From assembly GCF_963678635.1 (NCBI RefSeq), contig NC_087066.1:5175954-5239953 (forward strand): a stretch of DNA of 64,000 bases, in the 5' to 3' direction. Source of the stretch: Symsagittifera roscoffensis. Lineage: Eukaryota; Xenacoelomorpha; Acoela; Convolutidae. The position numbers and the translations under genes are program-made. Shown here in pieces: positions 41,861-54,280 of the stretch (position 1 is the first letter of the stretch; each line of letters opens with the position of its first letter). The notes under the pieces were generated by a model, which did no database searches, had not been told where the DNA came from, and saw only the letters and a program-made list of their open reading frames with translations.

Positions 41861-44740
41861 CAGACGGTTTATCCTAATTTTTTAACACTTTCAATCTGTG
41901 TGCATAATTTATCAACTGATTTATTCATTATCAGGGCCATTGATGGCATTCAATTTATGCAACTGACGACTGCTTGTGATATAGCTATGATTCCTCGCTA
42001 CAGAAAAAAAACCGTGTAAGAACTAGCATTCGATAAGTTTAATAAGCATCTTTGACCTTATATCATCGTGTTAACTTGAGTTACAAGATCTAGTTCTTAC
42101 AAGATTCATCACAATGTGCAGCCACTAGCGTTCCTGACACATCACAATCGGACGGATGTTTGAGTTGACTTATTTTTACGGTCGAACAAAATGTCAATCC
42201 AAAAATTTTGTTAGAAAAGCCATAATAATGAATCACCTCCGCGGCCTGAGACTCTAGGAAGCGCAAATGAGGCGGCTGCAATAAAACATTACGTAAACTA
42301 CGTGATAACCTGATTCTGTACAGGGACACAGCAGAAATTGACACCAAAAAACGGACCGCCTAGAAAAACCGACAAAACGTTCACTATGGAAAAAACAAAT
42401 GCTTTTAAATTTTTTTCTAATTTTAAGCTAAAGTGTGAAAAATATGCAAAATAACCTATATGGAGAACAAGAATGTAGTTGAAATAGCGTGGAACGCCTA
42501 CGAGAAAAAGAGCAGTGTTCGGTACTAGCGGTACAAGCTATTCAATAGATAAAACACTCTCAGATGGACCGTTAAAAGTTTTCTAGCGGTGGGGAAACTT
42601 CTGCACAAACTGCAGTTGACCAGCCATTTAACTAAAAATTTGTAGATAACGTCAATATCGGAAAACCTGAAGCAGTGTAACAGACTGCAGCCTAATCAAA
42701 GTATATGATTCTTTCGTTTAGTTCGAAATTGTGTCAGCCAAAACAGACTTGAATACAAAAAAAAACACGCATTGAAAAGCCAAAAATCGTGAGATCGTAT
42801 TCTGAAAATTTGTGTCAAGCAGCAGATCAGGATAAAAGGCGCGCTGAAGATAATCTGCGATCATCAGACTGGGAGGTGACAGGAGCAAAACTGCTACTTA
42901 CTGAGTTAGACGCAAGAGTTTACTGTGTCTCGACTCTCAACGAAAAGTGCGATTCACAACAACGTAGAGGTTAGTACCCCATAAAATGTCAAGACTTGAC
43001 ATACTGCAGTGCGAGCAGTCAAGCGTTTGGAAACAAATTAATTAATAAATTTTTCGGTGTAATATTTGACAGAAAAAGCCAGTCAAAAAATTTGTAGTAG
43101 AAAACTGGGGCAACCTTTCATATTAACAAAAAACAGCAGCAAAGTGCATTAAATTAAAAACAGAAGGTCACATAATAAGTTAGTCAAATATAATAGTGGC
43201 TTTTTCATTGTTGCACATTTTGAATCCATTCAATAAATATTTGACGCTAAACCCATCAACCAAAATACGTTTAAAAACGCATATTGAACGCCGAGTGCTC
43301 ACAAAAAAAAATAAAATATGAGCAAAAATGCGAGTACATAAGAGGACTCATAGGTTTTAAACATGCGTAAAACAACCAATTGAAACTAGCCTTGAAGACA
43401 GCAAAACAAAGTGATTTTGACGTCGAAGATGGCAACGCAACGGCGTACGTATCTATGCTCAATAGGTTTTAGGTTAGGTTAGTTATTAGCTGACCTGCGC
43501 GAGTGTGTTTCAAAAACCATGGATAGGGCTAGAAATAACGTTGCTAGTACTTTAATTTTTCGGACGTCAGTTTGGTTGTATCAAAAGAGAATTGAGCAGA
43601 ATGTGACCATTTGTTTTTAAAACTGGTGAAAAAATTTTTTAAAAAAAACCTGGCCTTGGAAGCTTCAAAAGCTGACAAGTTCACAAGCTATCATGAGATG
43701 TTTTCAGACCGAAAGTATTCAAAATGGGAGCCATACCGAAGCTTTGCCCAAGGAAATTGATAAAACAAGTTCAATTGTTTCTGAGATTTATCAACAATTT
43801 TTATTATCAAAATTTATCCCGAAGCAGTCAGTCTCACGCACAAACTAAGAGTTCGATTAAAAAAACCGGAAAAAGAATGAAAAATTAGGAAAATATCTGT
43901 AAGAAAGTCGAGTGCGGCGAGAACAAACGAATTTTTTTAAAGAAAAGAAGCGGCAGCGGCCAATGTCTCAAACAGATTCGTTTTGTTGTCATCGCGATAG
44001 GAAGGAATTGCGATGCTAGTCACAGTTAACTAAAATTAAAAGAAATCAATTGAAGGTGATTGGATATCGATAACGCATTTGCAACGGGATAACTAACTGC
44101 GCAGGTAACAACGATCTAAGAACAAGAAAGAATTTGCTAACAGTAGTTTGCAAGTTATTGTTACAAATGGAGCCTAGGAACTTAGACGAAAAGCAATTTG
44201 ATTTTGACCAACAAAAACTAATTTAGACGTCAATTCAAAACTTTAAAAAATGGGAAATAAGACGTAATTAGATTGTTCGTGTCTGAAATTTGTTAACTGG
44301 CTACAATTAACTTTCATTCTAGCTTTCTCATATGCAAATCTATTTATCACAATCCGCAATTTTCACATTTCGCAATTTTCATGCTATTTATACATTTCAA
44401 AAATGTTTTTTTTTATCATTGAGATGATCGTTTTATAAATCAACTGTAATAAATATTTTGATATGCAATTGCGTCATATACTATTTTTGTAATTATGAAA
44501 ACTTGTTTTGGGCAATGAGTTTTGTAAGCCCTTTGCTTTCCGTCCAAAATGCTAATTTTGCAAAAACAAGTTAACTCTAATTTCAATTTTTTTGGATCCG
44601 CCTAATTTGCTTATCGTCTAATTTCCTAACCCCCGTTACAAAAAAAAAACATATATTAGAAAAGCAGTTCATCCCAGCAACAGTACAAAAAATGATGTAA
44701 GATAGCGACAACCAAAATGACTAAATCGGCACTAGATAGT
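41861..44740. other. Non-coding region
   Basis: Only short ORFs are present. One at about 42789-42974 ends at a possible donor (AGAG|GTTAGT), but nothing supports it as an exon. A TTAGGTTAGGTT stretch near 43470 is short. No gene is recognised. Confidence 0.35.
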
Positions 44741-44744
44741 TAAA

Positions 44745-45600
44745 GGTCACAAAAATATACTGAGATGACGTCCATAGAAGAAAAATGCTTATCATCCCAA
44801 TTTCATATATGGCGTCTATGGAAAGAAGGCTTGTCATAAAATTTTAATACAAGTTTCAAAACTGTTTCAAAGAGTTTTGGTACAGATGTATTGTCTACTC
44901 GGCGATTTTAAAGCTACGTGGTCATAAAAAAATGATTTTTTTTGAATGAATAAAATGCTTATTTTACAATTTTCATATATGAAAAGGTCATGATTATAAT
45001 TTTTTGCAAAGTAAATTAATCAACAATTGTTCAGATTCAGTTTTTGAAAATTGAGAGCAATATACCTGTCAAAATTATAATTTGACATTTATTCGAAAAA
45101 ATGCTTATCAAATATTTTTCATATATGAAATTTCTATGACAAGCATTTTTCGAGAGAAAAATTAAAATTTTCAGGAATCATTTAAGATGAGCTTATTGTG
45201 AGATTTCGTATTTTGAAAGTTTTAAAATTTTGAGCATTATAATAAGATCATTTCTCAAGTTTTGGTCGAAAAAAATGTTCTCACACAATTTCATAGTAAG
45301 GAAAAAATGCTTGTCTTACAATTTCATAGCATCGAAATAAATGCTTATCATACAATTTCATAAAATAAAAAAATGCTTATCATGCTGTTTTCATACAATT
45401 TTGGGGATAAAGAGAATGATTTAAAAAAGCTTAAAATTTAATTCCGGAGTATGGAAAAAACGCTTATAAATTCATAGTACGGAAAAAATACTTATTTTGC
45501 TATTTTCATACATATACTTTTGGTCTATGAAATTATAAAAAATGGTATGATAAGCATTTTTTTCATATGTGAAAATTGTATGATAAACATTTTTTTGTCA
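44745..45600. repeat. Cluster of ATGCTTATCATACAATTTTCATA repeats
   Basis: At least ten copies of AAAAATGCTTATCATACAA, or variants, occur in both orientations. They are often paired as inverted repeats around ATATATG (for example near 45100-45140 and 45540-45590). A related array starts at 63835 and runs to the window end. Isolated copies lie at 41285-41360 and 58640-58760. Non-coding. Confidence 0.75.
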
Positions 45601-45605
45601 ACCCG

Positions 45606-45735
45606 GGATGGATAAAAAGACTGCTTCGGTACCAGTTAGACGTGCGCCATATACCGGGAAACAACTGGGTGCGCTTATTAGCCAACTAGAGAACTCATGG
45701 GGGTTACTTGTCCCGAGATGGATTTAGTGTAAAAA
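45606..45735 (+). pseudogene. Gypsy RNase H remnant
   Basis: One frame reads WIKRLLRYQLDVRHIPGNN followed, after a stop, by GGYLSRDGF. This is the conserved end of a gypsy RNase H domain (the HIPG...YLSR pattern). It follows directly after CAACCCGGG, the end sequence of the foldback repeat. No other pol domains are seen around it. Confidence 0.5.
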
Positions 45736-48700
45736 AAATTTAGCCGGTTAATAGAACAATTCTTGAAGTACGCGGCTGAACAAACATTGTAGGATATCCG
45801 AAGAAGGAATGGCTTTCATTCAGAAAGAAGTTTGCCTGCGGTTCTTTGGACTACCCAAAAATTGGATTGCCGACTGGAAGGCTCCTCTAAACTTGGACTA
45901 GGAAACAAGTGACAACACGAAAGTAAAACTCAAAAATACAAGAAAGATACCAATTTAAACTGGTCTCTTTTAACTAAGAAATTAAATCGAATAGCCCCTT
46001 TACCCAAGCAGATTTGAAGCTGTTATAAGGCTCCGTGGCTTCGAAAAATCAATTAATCTAGATTACTGACTGTAATGGTTTACAAAATCCGATTGTATTA
46101 GTAGTTTGCTTTAAAAAAAATCTGCCGGTTCTCGAATGAGCGTTCAATTTTTATACTTGTGTTTTTTTTTAATGACTTCTGATTTGACATCTGTTTGATA
46201 TATTCTATATCGTTTTCTGTCATGTCATTTTGCGGCAAGGAAATTGTCCGAAGTGGAGAGGGTCGAAATGATCATCTGATTCAGATAACTTTATTATTAA
46301 TAGAAGCTCCCTAGATGAGCCAACAAGAAAGTTCCAGAGCAGCTGATATGTTTCATTGGTACCGAAACATATATTTGAAAAAATTTGAATAATATAAGAA
46401 AGAGGAGATATTATATGTCAAAGAAGACCCTAGTTCTCAAAGACGAGTTTTTCTGTGACAATTTGCATCATTTTTCAAGTTTTTGCAAGATCTTACATGA
46501 TATTCCGTTCAATGATCTTCAGTCTTGCAATACATTCATAAGATTGCTGCAAGATTCTTTCAAGATTCTTTCATTGCTGCAAGATTTAAGTAGGGTAGTT
46601 AATAAATGAAAGAGGTATGAGAATTGATGCTTCCAAATTTGCACTCTAAAGTGTTTGCAGAATAAGTGTTTATTTGCACATGAAGAGTTTTCTACATTTG
46701 AACTAATTTGGTTACTTGTTTTTCAATTTCACTTTTTTCTGCGCAACTTTGATTTTTGTTACCAATTTTATCCTCTCAGTTTCTGAATTTTATTCCTTTG
46801 GAAAAAATTTTCATAAAGATATTTAGAAACTTTTGGCAGAGAGTATAAGTGTAAAGGGATTGTTTTGTAAAGGAACGCGTGCCAAAAAATAACATTTTTT
46901 CGGCCAAAACTCTTTCAAAAATGGCATTTCTGTGCCGTCTTCCTGAGCTATTCTTGAGACAATTTGAAATACATCATTTACCGTTAAATGATCTTCAGTC
47001 TGTCAAGATTTTCAAAAGATTGCTTGAAGGTTTTTTCAAAATTGTTTCAAGTACTTGCCTGATATCCCATAGAAATTTTCAATCTTAAAAGAAACTTGTG
47101 AAAAAATGATCAATTTTGAATGATACGTTTTGTTTGACAATGCAAACTTCAAATAACATCACGAAATTTTAAAAATAGACGCTAATTTTTTTCCCTCCAA
47201 AATTGAAAATACTGTTCGAAAACTTGGCTTTCTTCATCGAAACATCAATCAGCAATCAACGAAAAGTTTTTAAATCTAGTTAAAATCAGAGTCAGATATT
47301 CTACTAGCAGTTTTTGCTTTGAACACGAATTTGGCATAACAAAAATTTAGAACATCTGAATTCCAAAACCAAACTTTTTAACTTAGCAACTGCATCATTG
47401 TTATAACCAACTGACTCAGATAGCTATTATCCGCAAGACTTCTGGAAAAAACTTCCATTGAAACTTATTTGAAAAAATTATTTCATTTCATTTTGTTGTC
47501 TGAGTGCAGCATGGAAACCGATTGTTTTGATAAAATTTTAGACCACAAAAATTCATTGTAATTGATGTCCTTTCATTTTTTTAGATGCGGGCAGAAGTAT
47601 CTACAAATTTGTTAAAATCGACCCAACGACTTTTTACTTTGTTCAATTTGACCAAACAATTTTTTGAAAGTACGAATTTTTTTATGCATGGATAGACTTG
47701 AAAAAGAATAAAATACTTTTGATCCACAGTTTGGAATTCCAAGGCGAAACTTATTTTTTAAACGTTTTTTTTTCAAAAACCATCAACCACATGCTGCGTA
47801 AAGTAGAAAGTGATTTTTCTTTGCATATAGCATGTTATTAAATATACCAATCAGGATACCTCAATTCAATTTAGAACGCTTTCTTTACGGAATAAATCTT
47901 TGCTTACGGGGTAATATCACAAAAGTGATCACAATCATTATATCCCCATAACCTCGCAAAAAATAATCATAAGTGAATAATCTTTTTAAATTTGAGCCCA
48001 AGACAAAAATACTTTTTGGATGATATTATAAAATCCGTCAAACCTGCTAGTTCAAGAGTTCAAATTTGTCTGGAGAAAAAACCACCCAAGCACAATTGTA
48101 TTGTCATTTTCTTCAAAAAGATTAGAACAAAAAGTAGCAAAGACTGTTTTAATAAGAAACTGACAAAAAACAGCTTCCAACATATGATGATCATCCTCTT
48201 CTTGTTGTCGAATGAATTATTTAAGGATCGATTGAACCAGTAGCCATAGCGGAACTATTGCATTTCTTCGTTTTATTTTTCCATCCTGCAAGTATCTACT
48301 CTGAGATTGTAAATAATTCATAAATTACTCGTTAGGAAAAAATTCAACAACAAAGAAAGCTTTTTGATTCATTCTGTGTTGATCTTTTTATAGCTTCCGA
48401 TGCACTTTTTATTGTATTTTCAACCATCCATCTTCAGGTTAGCATAATCGAAAATCTTCTCAGAGAGAGTAACTGGTTTTCTTTTTATGGCAGATGGTTT
48501 GACTATCTGTTTTGACTCTGCTTTGTTTTTAATTAAGTTCTAATATCAAATTTATGAAAAATTCAAATTCTTTGCTGATGAAAATCTGCAACTGGACTCA
48601 CAGGGAAACACTTTTGAACAAAATTTGCTTACATTAATTGGCAGCAGAAGAATCCTGAACGTTGTGACATCATCTTGATTTTAACAATGCTTCCCAGTAA

Positions 48701-49235
48701 AAGGTGGGTGCTATTTTCTCAGGTGTATTCGTCAAACAGCGTCGGCTGAGTTAGGGGAAGCTGAAAAAATCTGGAACTAATTTTTTTCGAGCAGTGATTC
48801 ATGTAGTGGTTTGAAAATTTTAGGAAAATCAGAACGACCCTGGGTCTATCAATATTTCGTGATTTGCTCGGAGTACTACAAAAAAACCTTTTCAGCCATT
48901 TGTTTCTCCGCGGCACTTCATCTATCAAAAGACCAGCCATGATAGAATTTTGAAAATTTGGGTGAAAAAATGTCCCCTCATAAGGTCTGTATATAGTAAG
49001 GCCATAAAAAGTCGCCTTCAGAAACATTTATTGGCTTAAACGGTCAAAACCATTATTGTTCTGTAGTACCAATAAAGGGCCTTTAGGTGGTGAGATGTTT
49101 GATTATCTAAGGACAGTAGCGAAAAACAAGGTGGACCCCCCAGTCAGATATTCAAACCCTTGACCACCCACAAGGTACTACTTTATAATATCCCTTTTCT
49201 TCCATTATGAAGCCTAACAGTAGATTTTGTGAATT
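45736..49235. other. Non-coding, AT-rich
   Basis: Two related stretches (about 46460-46570 and 46960-47060) share TTAAATGATCTTCAGTCT-like sequence. No ORF here looks like a gene; the longest (48719-49027, minus) resembles nothing known. Confidence 0.35.
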
Positions 49236-49345
49236 ATAAGCTGATTCCGCAACAACGACGCTCTCTTTAGTTCTCTTTTGTTCCTTCGTTTTTTATCGTT
49301 CCCGCAAAATTTTAACATGTTCAAAAACTTGTCTCTGGACTCCAC
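49236..49345. repeat. Inverted repeat partner of 51925-52055
   Basis: The sequence from GATTCCGCAACAACGAC to TCTCTGGACTCCA recurs in reverse orientation at about 51950-52055 with moderate divergence. The pair flanks the palindrome and the gene at 49870. Confidence 0.6.
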
Positions 49346-49508
49346 ACAGTAAATCTGTGCACAGTTTGGTCTCGTAATTTCCGACCGATCCCTTTGACAT
49401 GGGTTACGCATTTTGGTCTTCTTATGGAGCTTTTGGTGAAAATGTATACTATAATATAGGTAAGGGGGGCTGAAAAACCCGATACTTTTGTCAGAACTTC
49501 CGAAAAAA

Positions 49509-49786
49509 GTGTTTCAAAATTTCTCTGGCGTCACATACATTCTTTCAAATAAAGGCTCTCCATAGTGTAATGGGAAGACTCGCAAAATAAATTTATTCGA
49601 CCTAAAAAACTTGACAAAATTTCGAAAACGTGCAAAAGAAGCACACTAGTGTGCTTCTTTTGCACGTTTTCGAAATTTTGTCAAGTTTTTTAGGTCGAAT
49701 AAATTTATTTTGCGAGTCTTCCCATTACACTATGGAGAGCCTTTATTTGAAAGAATGTATGTGACGCCAGAGAAATTTTGAAACAC
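49509..49786. repeat. Perfect 278-bp palindrome
   Basis: The left arm 49509-49647 and right arm 49648-49786 are exact reverse complements, with no spacer (centre CACACT|AGTGTG). Homology ends sharply at both outer edges. Part of the arm (AATAAATTTATTCGACCTAA, TTGACAAAATTTCGAAAA) resembles the MITE family at 29925 and 55993. The outer edge lies 83 bp upstream of the ATG of the next gene. Confidence 0.97.
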
Positions 49787-49869
49787 ATGCAAAAAATTAA
49801 GTGCAGACTTTCTTAAGCTAGAGATTACAGTTCATTAATGAGGGCTTCGGATTTAGGTCTCGGAGCTTA

Positions 49870-50586
49870 ATGGAAATGGCGGATAAGAAATGCAAGCAAG
49901 ATTCCGACCGACTGTTACACTACTTACGCTCAGTAGAACGCGAAAGACGACTCAAAAGCGGACTCTACAGACGAGAAATACACTTCATGTCTCAAAACTT
50001 AATCGACTCGGAAACACTTGCCGAAAACATTGCGAATCACGCAAAAACAGCTCTTAGTTGGGAACAAATGGGCAAAATGTACACAAAGCAATCTATCGAG
50101 GATTTCTTAAGTTTACCCAAAGTTACACTGGATTTCGAGAAAAATATGAAAAGGAGACGAAACAAAATTCGCAAAATAATGATGCCGAGCTCACAGTTGC
50201 AAATTGAGTCGACAAATAATTTAGACTCGGATTCAATAAAAGCTCTGGACACTTCTTCGTCAACCAATCAGAAAAAAGAGGCATCGAGATCTAACCGAGA
50301 GAGTTTGAAAAGTGAACAACTTCTTTTCAGAGATGTTCAATCCCAAAACGGGTCGAGTAAAAGCCCCGAAATGAAGTACTCAGGTCGACCGACTTGTGTG
50401 TTGCCGCCAATCGTAGGAGGACAGAAAAAACGAGCGCCGAGGTCTTTGTATCAGCTGCAGTTTTTGAGCAGACTGGATGAAAACTTGAGACAGGCTGTTG
50501 AGTTGCCAAAGATAGAGCATAAAGCATTCAGCAACAGTTTACGATCTCATATCACGAAAGTACGACCTACTGAGTTCGACAGATGA
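49870..50586 (+). CDS. Single-exon protein of 238 residues, unknown
   Basis: ATG at 49870 (a second ATG two codons on), TGA at 50584-50586, and an AATAAA at about 50695 give a complete intronless gene. The protein is basic and mostly helical at the N-terminus (LLHYLRSVERERRLKSGLY). A Lys/Arg cluster KNMKRRRNKIRK lies near residue 95. A Ser/Asn-rich linker follows, and the C-terminal part has PTCVLPPIVGGQKKRAPRS. There is no signal peptide or membrane segment. Codon use and base composition differ from the surrounding AT-rich repeats. I do not recognise the family. It could be an expressed gene or a processed copy, though no poly(A) tail or repeats mark retroposition. Confidence 0.7.
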   Translation: MEMADKKCKQDSDRLLHYLRSVERERRLKSGLYRREIHFMSQNLIDSETLAENIANHAKTALSWEQMGKMYTKQSIEDFLSLPKVTLDFEKNMKRRRNKIRKIMMPSSQLQIESTNNLDSDSIKALDTSSSTNQKKEASRSNRESLKSEQLLFRDVQSQNGSSKSPEMKYSGRPTCVLPPIVGGQKKRAPRSLYQLQFLSRLDENLRQAVELPKIEHKAFSNSLRSHITKVRPTEFDR

Positions 50587-53337
50587 GACGAAACGGATTA
50601 AAAATATGAAGAACAATTGCATCAGTGTTTAGTTTTAAACTTTCTATCGGCATTTTTAGACCACGATCTTATAAACTTTGCTTTACAAAACTCGGAATAA
50701 ATTTTTTACTTAAAACAGATTACTTAAAACATTGGGAATTGTTTTCAGTCAGACAACCGCACTCGGAAACTAGCTTCTTTTATTTTGAATCAAAATGAGA
50801 GTATCCCGAAAATTTACCCCGCAATCGTGAAAAACTAATTTTAAGAAAAGTGTCAAGAGAGGTAATGAAGTGACAAGTAGTTTACAATGCAATGTTTTTA
50901 TAGATTTCAGACAATTTCCCTTGAAAGCGAATCACAACTCACTCAAAATTACGGTATTATATCAATCCAAAAAAAATTATTTTAATAGTCAGAAATATTC
51001 TGTCGAACGAGAGATAACACAGTATCTTTCAGTTTGCTCACTTTGCCTCTAATCCCCTTCCGTTGTTGTCCCGACTTTCGAAGACATTGCGGATCAACTA
51101 AGCTTGGTGTGCTTTTTTTATTCATTCAATTTTCAACTTTTTTTAATTGAACGTTTTTGACAGAATTTTTTTATACCATCAGAGGAATATTGTTATTCTG
51201 AGCTCGTTGAAAAATATTTCACCTGTGATCATTTTTCGTAAAATCGGGCAATCGAAAATTGCTACTTTCGCCAATATGGGCAAATTTAAGTGCGTTAATT
51301 TGCATAATTATAACACACATAAGAAGCAACTTAATGCGTTCCAAAGTAAGTTGGGGACATCAATCTAAATCTATTATAACAATACGAGACGCTTAACACA
51401 CCCTTAGTACGAAGCATAGCGCGTAGGGGATAAAAATAAGAAAAGATTTTTTTTAAAAAAATCTTTTATTTTTTTAATTACTTTTGTCAATTACTCAACC
51501 GAAAAATTTGCCCTGATATACGAGCAGTCTTGCTAGTCTAAGCAATGGTTGAGGCGTGACAAACTATAATCAAATTAAATTACAATCAAAAGAACAATTG
51601 CACAAAGTGCTGCTACAATCAGACTGACTTTTTGGTCAGTTAAACCATTTCACAAATTTCTGCTGTGCTGATATTAAAAGTTATTTGCATGTTTTTTTGA
51701 CTTTCAAAGAAAGAGTCGAAAATTTTCTGCTCTGGGTGATTTTTTCCTCATAACTTTTGGCCTTTTAGCTGCATTTTTTGTATCAGCCGAAAAGTGTGGT
51801 TGTCTTGAGCTCAATTGGAAAAGTTTTTCCACTTGTGATTATTTTTTAGGAGTTTAAAGATGGCCAATTTAGAGAATTTGGGAAAATAACATTACAAGGT
51901 CAAACAATGCTCTCAATAGGCAAAAAATTGTGTGTATAGGTTTCTGGAATCCAGAGAAAAGTCTTTAAACATGTTAGAATTTTGTCCCAACGGTCAAAGA
52001 AATTGAAAGAACAAAAGAAGTAAAACGAGACCGTCCTTGTTGCGGAATCCAACTACATATTACAAAAAAAACACAGTTTGGTCTCTTACTGAACCCGCGA
52101 TATATTTCACGCTATTAAATCGAAAGCGGAGATTTATTCCGTCCTAGAAATCCCCGAATCCAGTTTTAAGCGTTAATAATTGATAATATTATGATATCAG
52201 TAGCATTTTTACTAAACTAGAGAAAAATTGTTAATAAGTGTTTAATACTCGGTTATAATTTTTCGTTTTGAAACCACCTTCCCTTTCATTATAAAAAATT
52301 TCTATCGATTAGAATCGATTGTTAATCCATTTTTTGCAACTGTTAAAATCATTTTCAAAGTTTTTGCACAAAAAATCCATTGTAATTGATTATAATCAAC
52401 TATAATCCTTTTTGTTTGCCAGTTTTTTCCAAAATGATTTCGAGTTGGTAATACTAAACGCTTTTCATAAGCTTTGCTTATATGAAAAATTAAAACAGTG
52501 TTTTAAATTTTTTAAAATCAATTCAAAGTTAAAACGTTTTTTTTTCTTTTTTTCCTCTAAAGTTGCCTCATGATACATATTTTAAGTTCTTTTAATCACC
52601 AAAAAATCAGTGAACTGCGTTAGTTCTATTATTCGGTTGGAAGATTTATTTTTCAACTACCGGGGGAACCTCTCAACTAGTATGAAAGAAAAACTATGAA
52701 ACTTTTGTTTCCTGGTAAGTCTTTGTATTCCGATGAGCCAAAGGTTGACAATACATCACAAAATTGAAGATTTTTTTGAAAAGTATCACAATTAAAATCG
52801 AATATATATTTTAAAACACCTAACTGTGGTCATTTTTATCAATTATAAATGTCAAATATTCAATTTAATATTTCGTTATCATCAACCCGAAATTTACTTC
52901 GAGGGAATCCGATCTTATTTTGAATAACAGTCGACAATCAGCGTTTTTCATCTGTTTCTTGGGCCGTAAAAAGGCAAATATTCTACATCTAATTCACACA
53001 ATCGGTACACAGAGCCGATTTGAGGTGCAACGTTGTTCTAACTTACAGTGATTCTGTTCTCAAGATAACCAAATATTTCTTCCACGATGATTGCTTTGAA
53101 AAGAATTAGTTTTCAGCCTAACTCAAGGTGTTTGCTTATCCATTTGATTTTTCATGAGAGTTAGATTTAAATCTTCCTTTAATTTGTATTTGCTATTGAC
53201 CTGTTTGTGTTCTGATTTGGTTTAGTAGTCTCAACTTGAACCAAACCAATTGAAAACCAGTTCCGGGTTGCTCACGATAGAAGATAATGCGCAACTAAAC
53301 ACATCCACCCAAGATTTGTATTGAAAATGTCTAATCG
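50587..53337. other. Non-coding, dispersed repeats
   Basis: Stretches at about 51170-51290 and 51775-51895 are diverged direct repeats (GAGCTC...TTTCACTTGTGAT-type). 51925-52055 is the inverted partner of 49236-49345. A TTATAATCAATT-rich repeat near 52290-52430 resembles 55500-55610 and 56290-56420. An A/T hairpin lies near 51440-51470. No gene is seen. Confidence 0.45.
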
Positions 53338-53550
53338 TAGCCCGAGTCGAGATTTTTCACCTAATTTGAAGCAAGATTTGAGCGGTTTGAGCGGTTTTTT
53401 TAGACAATTACGCTCAAAATCTTGCTTCAAAATGAGCGGTTTTGAGCGGTTTTTTGAACAGTTTATCTAAAAACCGCTCAAAAACCGCGCAAGATTTGAA
53501 CGGTTTTGAGCAGTTTATCTAAAAAAACCGCTCAAAAACCGCGCAGATTT
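53338..53550. repeat. GAGCGGTTT foldback repeat copy
   Basis: It begins GCCCGAGTCGAGATTTTTCA and carries AGCAAGATTTGAGCGGTTTG followed by inverted AAAACCGCTCAAAAACCGCG units. It ends directly beside the tRNA at 53564. Confidence 0.75.
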
Positions 53551-53563
53551 AATAATAAAATGT

Positions 53564-53636
53564 CGACGACAGAAGGATTCGAACACCCAATCTTCTGATT
53601 CGAAGTCAGACGCCTTATCCGTTAGACCATGCTGCC
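53564..53636 (-). tRNA. tRNA-Arg (anticodon UCG), degenerate
   Basis: On the minus strand an anticodon arm TCTGA-CTTCGAA-TCAGA places anticodon TCG. The D arm GTCTAACGGATAAGGC and T arm around TTCGAATCC fit a class I arginine tRNA without intron. TTTT follows three bases after the end as a Pol III terminator. The acceptor stem has an A-C mismatch and several G-U pairs, and the T stem has a mismatch. It could therefore be a pseudogene or a tRNA-derived repeat head. Confidence 0.7.
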
Positions 53637-53942
53637 CTGAAAGAGTAGATTAACATCTGAAATATAGACTAACATTCTGAAGCGCAAAACATTTGATAGT
53701 AATAGATTACTGTTGTAAGCATTTCGCGATTTGGTCTAGATTTAATCGTGCACCTTTTTCAGAACTTGCATCGTTGCTATGAACTTGCATCATTGACAGG
53801 AGAAAAATATTTTTGAAGGGCTTGCTTTAGCAATTTATCTCAGTTAGCTGAAAATAATTGAGTACGAATAAGCGAAACAACAAATGAACTAATGTGCAGT
53901 GAAGTGAACCAGTTATGACTGTTGATATTAACATAGATAGAT

Positions 53943-53988
53943 GTACGTTGAGGGGGGGTACGTTGAGGGGCGTACGTTGGGGAGGGGG
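53943..53988. repeat. GTACGTTGAGGGG tandem repeat at gap edge
   Basis: About three units of GTACGTTGAGGGG with variable G runs lead into the run of N. The gap is probably caused by this G-rich tandem array. Confidence 0.7.
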
Positions 53989-54188
53989 NNNNNNNNNNNN
54001 NNNNNNNNNNNNNNNNNNNNNNNNNNNNNNNNNNNNNNNNNNNNNNNNNNNNNNNNNNNNNNNNNNNNNNNNNNNNNNNNNNNNNNNNNNNNNNNNNNNN
54101 NNNNNNNNNNNNNNNNNNNNNNNNNNNNNNNNNNNNNNNNNNNNNNNNNNNNNNNNNNNNNNNNNNNNNNNNNNNNNNNNNNNNNNNN
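53989..54188. other. Assembly gap (200 N)
   Basis: A run of 200 N. Open frames across it are artefacts. Confidence 0.99.
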
Positions 54189-54280
54189 AAATACAGAAAA
54201 AGCCGAAGCGCTGCGCATAGGATTCACTTTTTGAAAATTTCAATCAATTCATTATTTTCAATTCAAGGATCTCTTTTAAC

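Noticed and set aside
42789-42974. Exon encoding a Glu/Arg-rich peptide with possible donor
   Set aside because: It has no supporting acceptor, no similar peptide known and no ATG at the ORF start.
48719-49027. 102-codon minus-strand ORF
   Set aside because: No family resemblance, no splice or poly(A) context.
53827-54243. Several ORFs spanning the second gap
   Set aside because: They exist only because N codons are treated as open.
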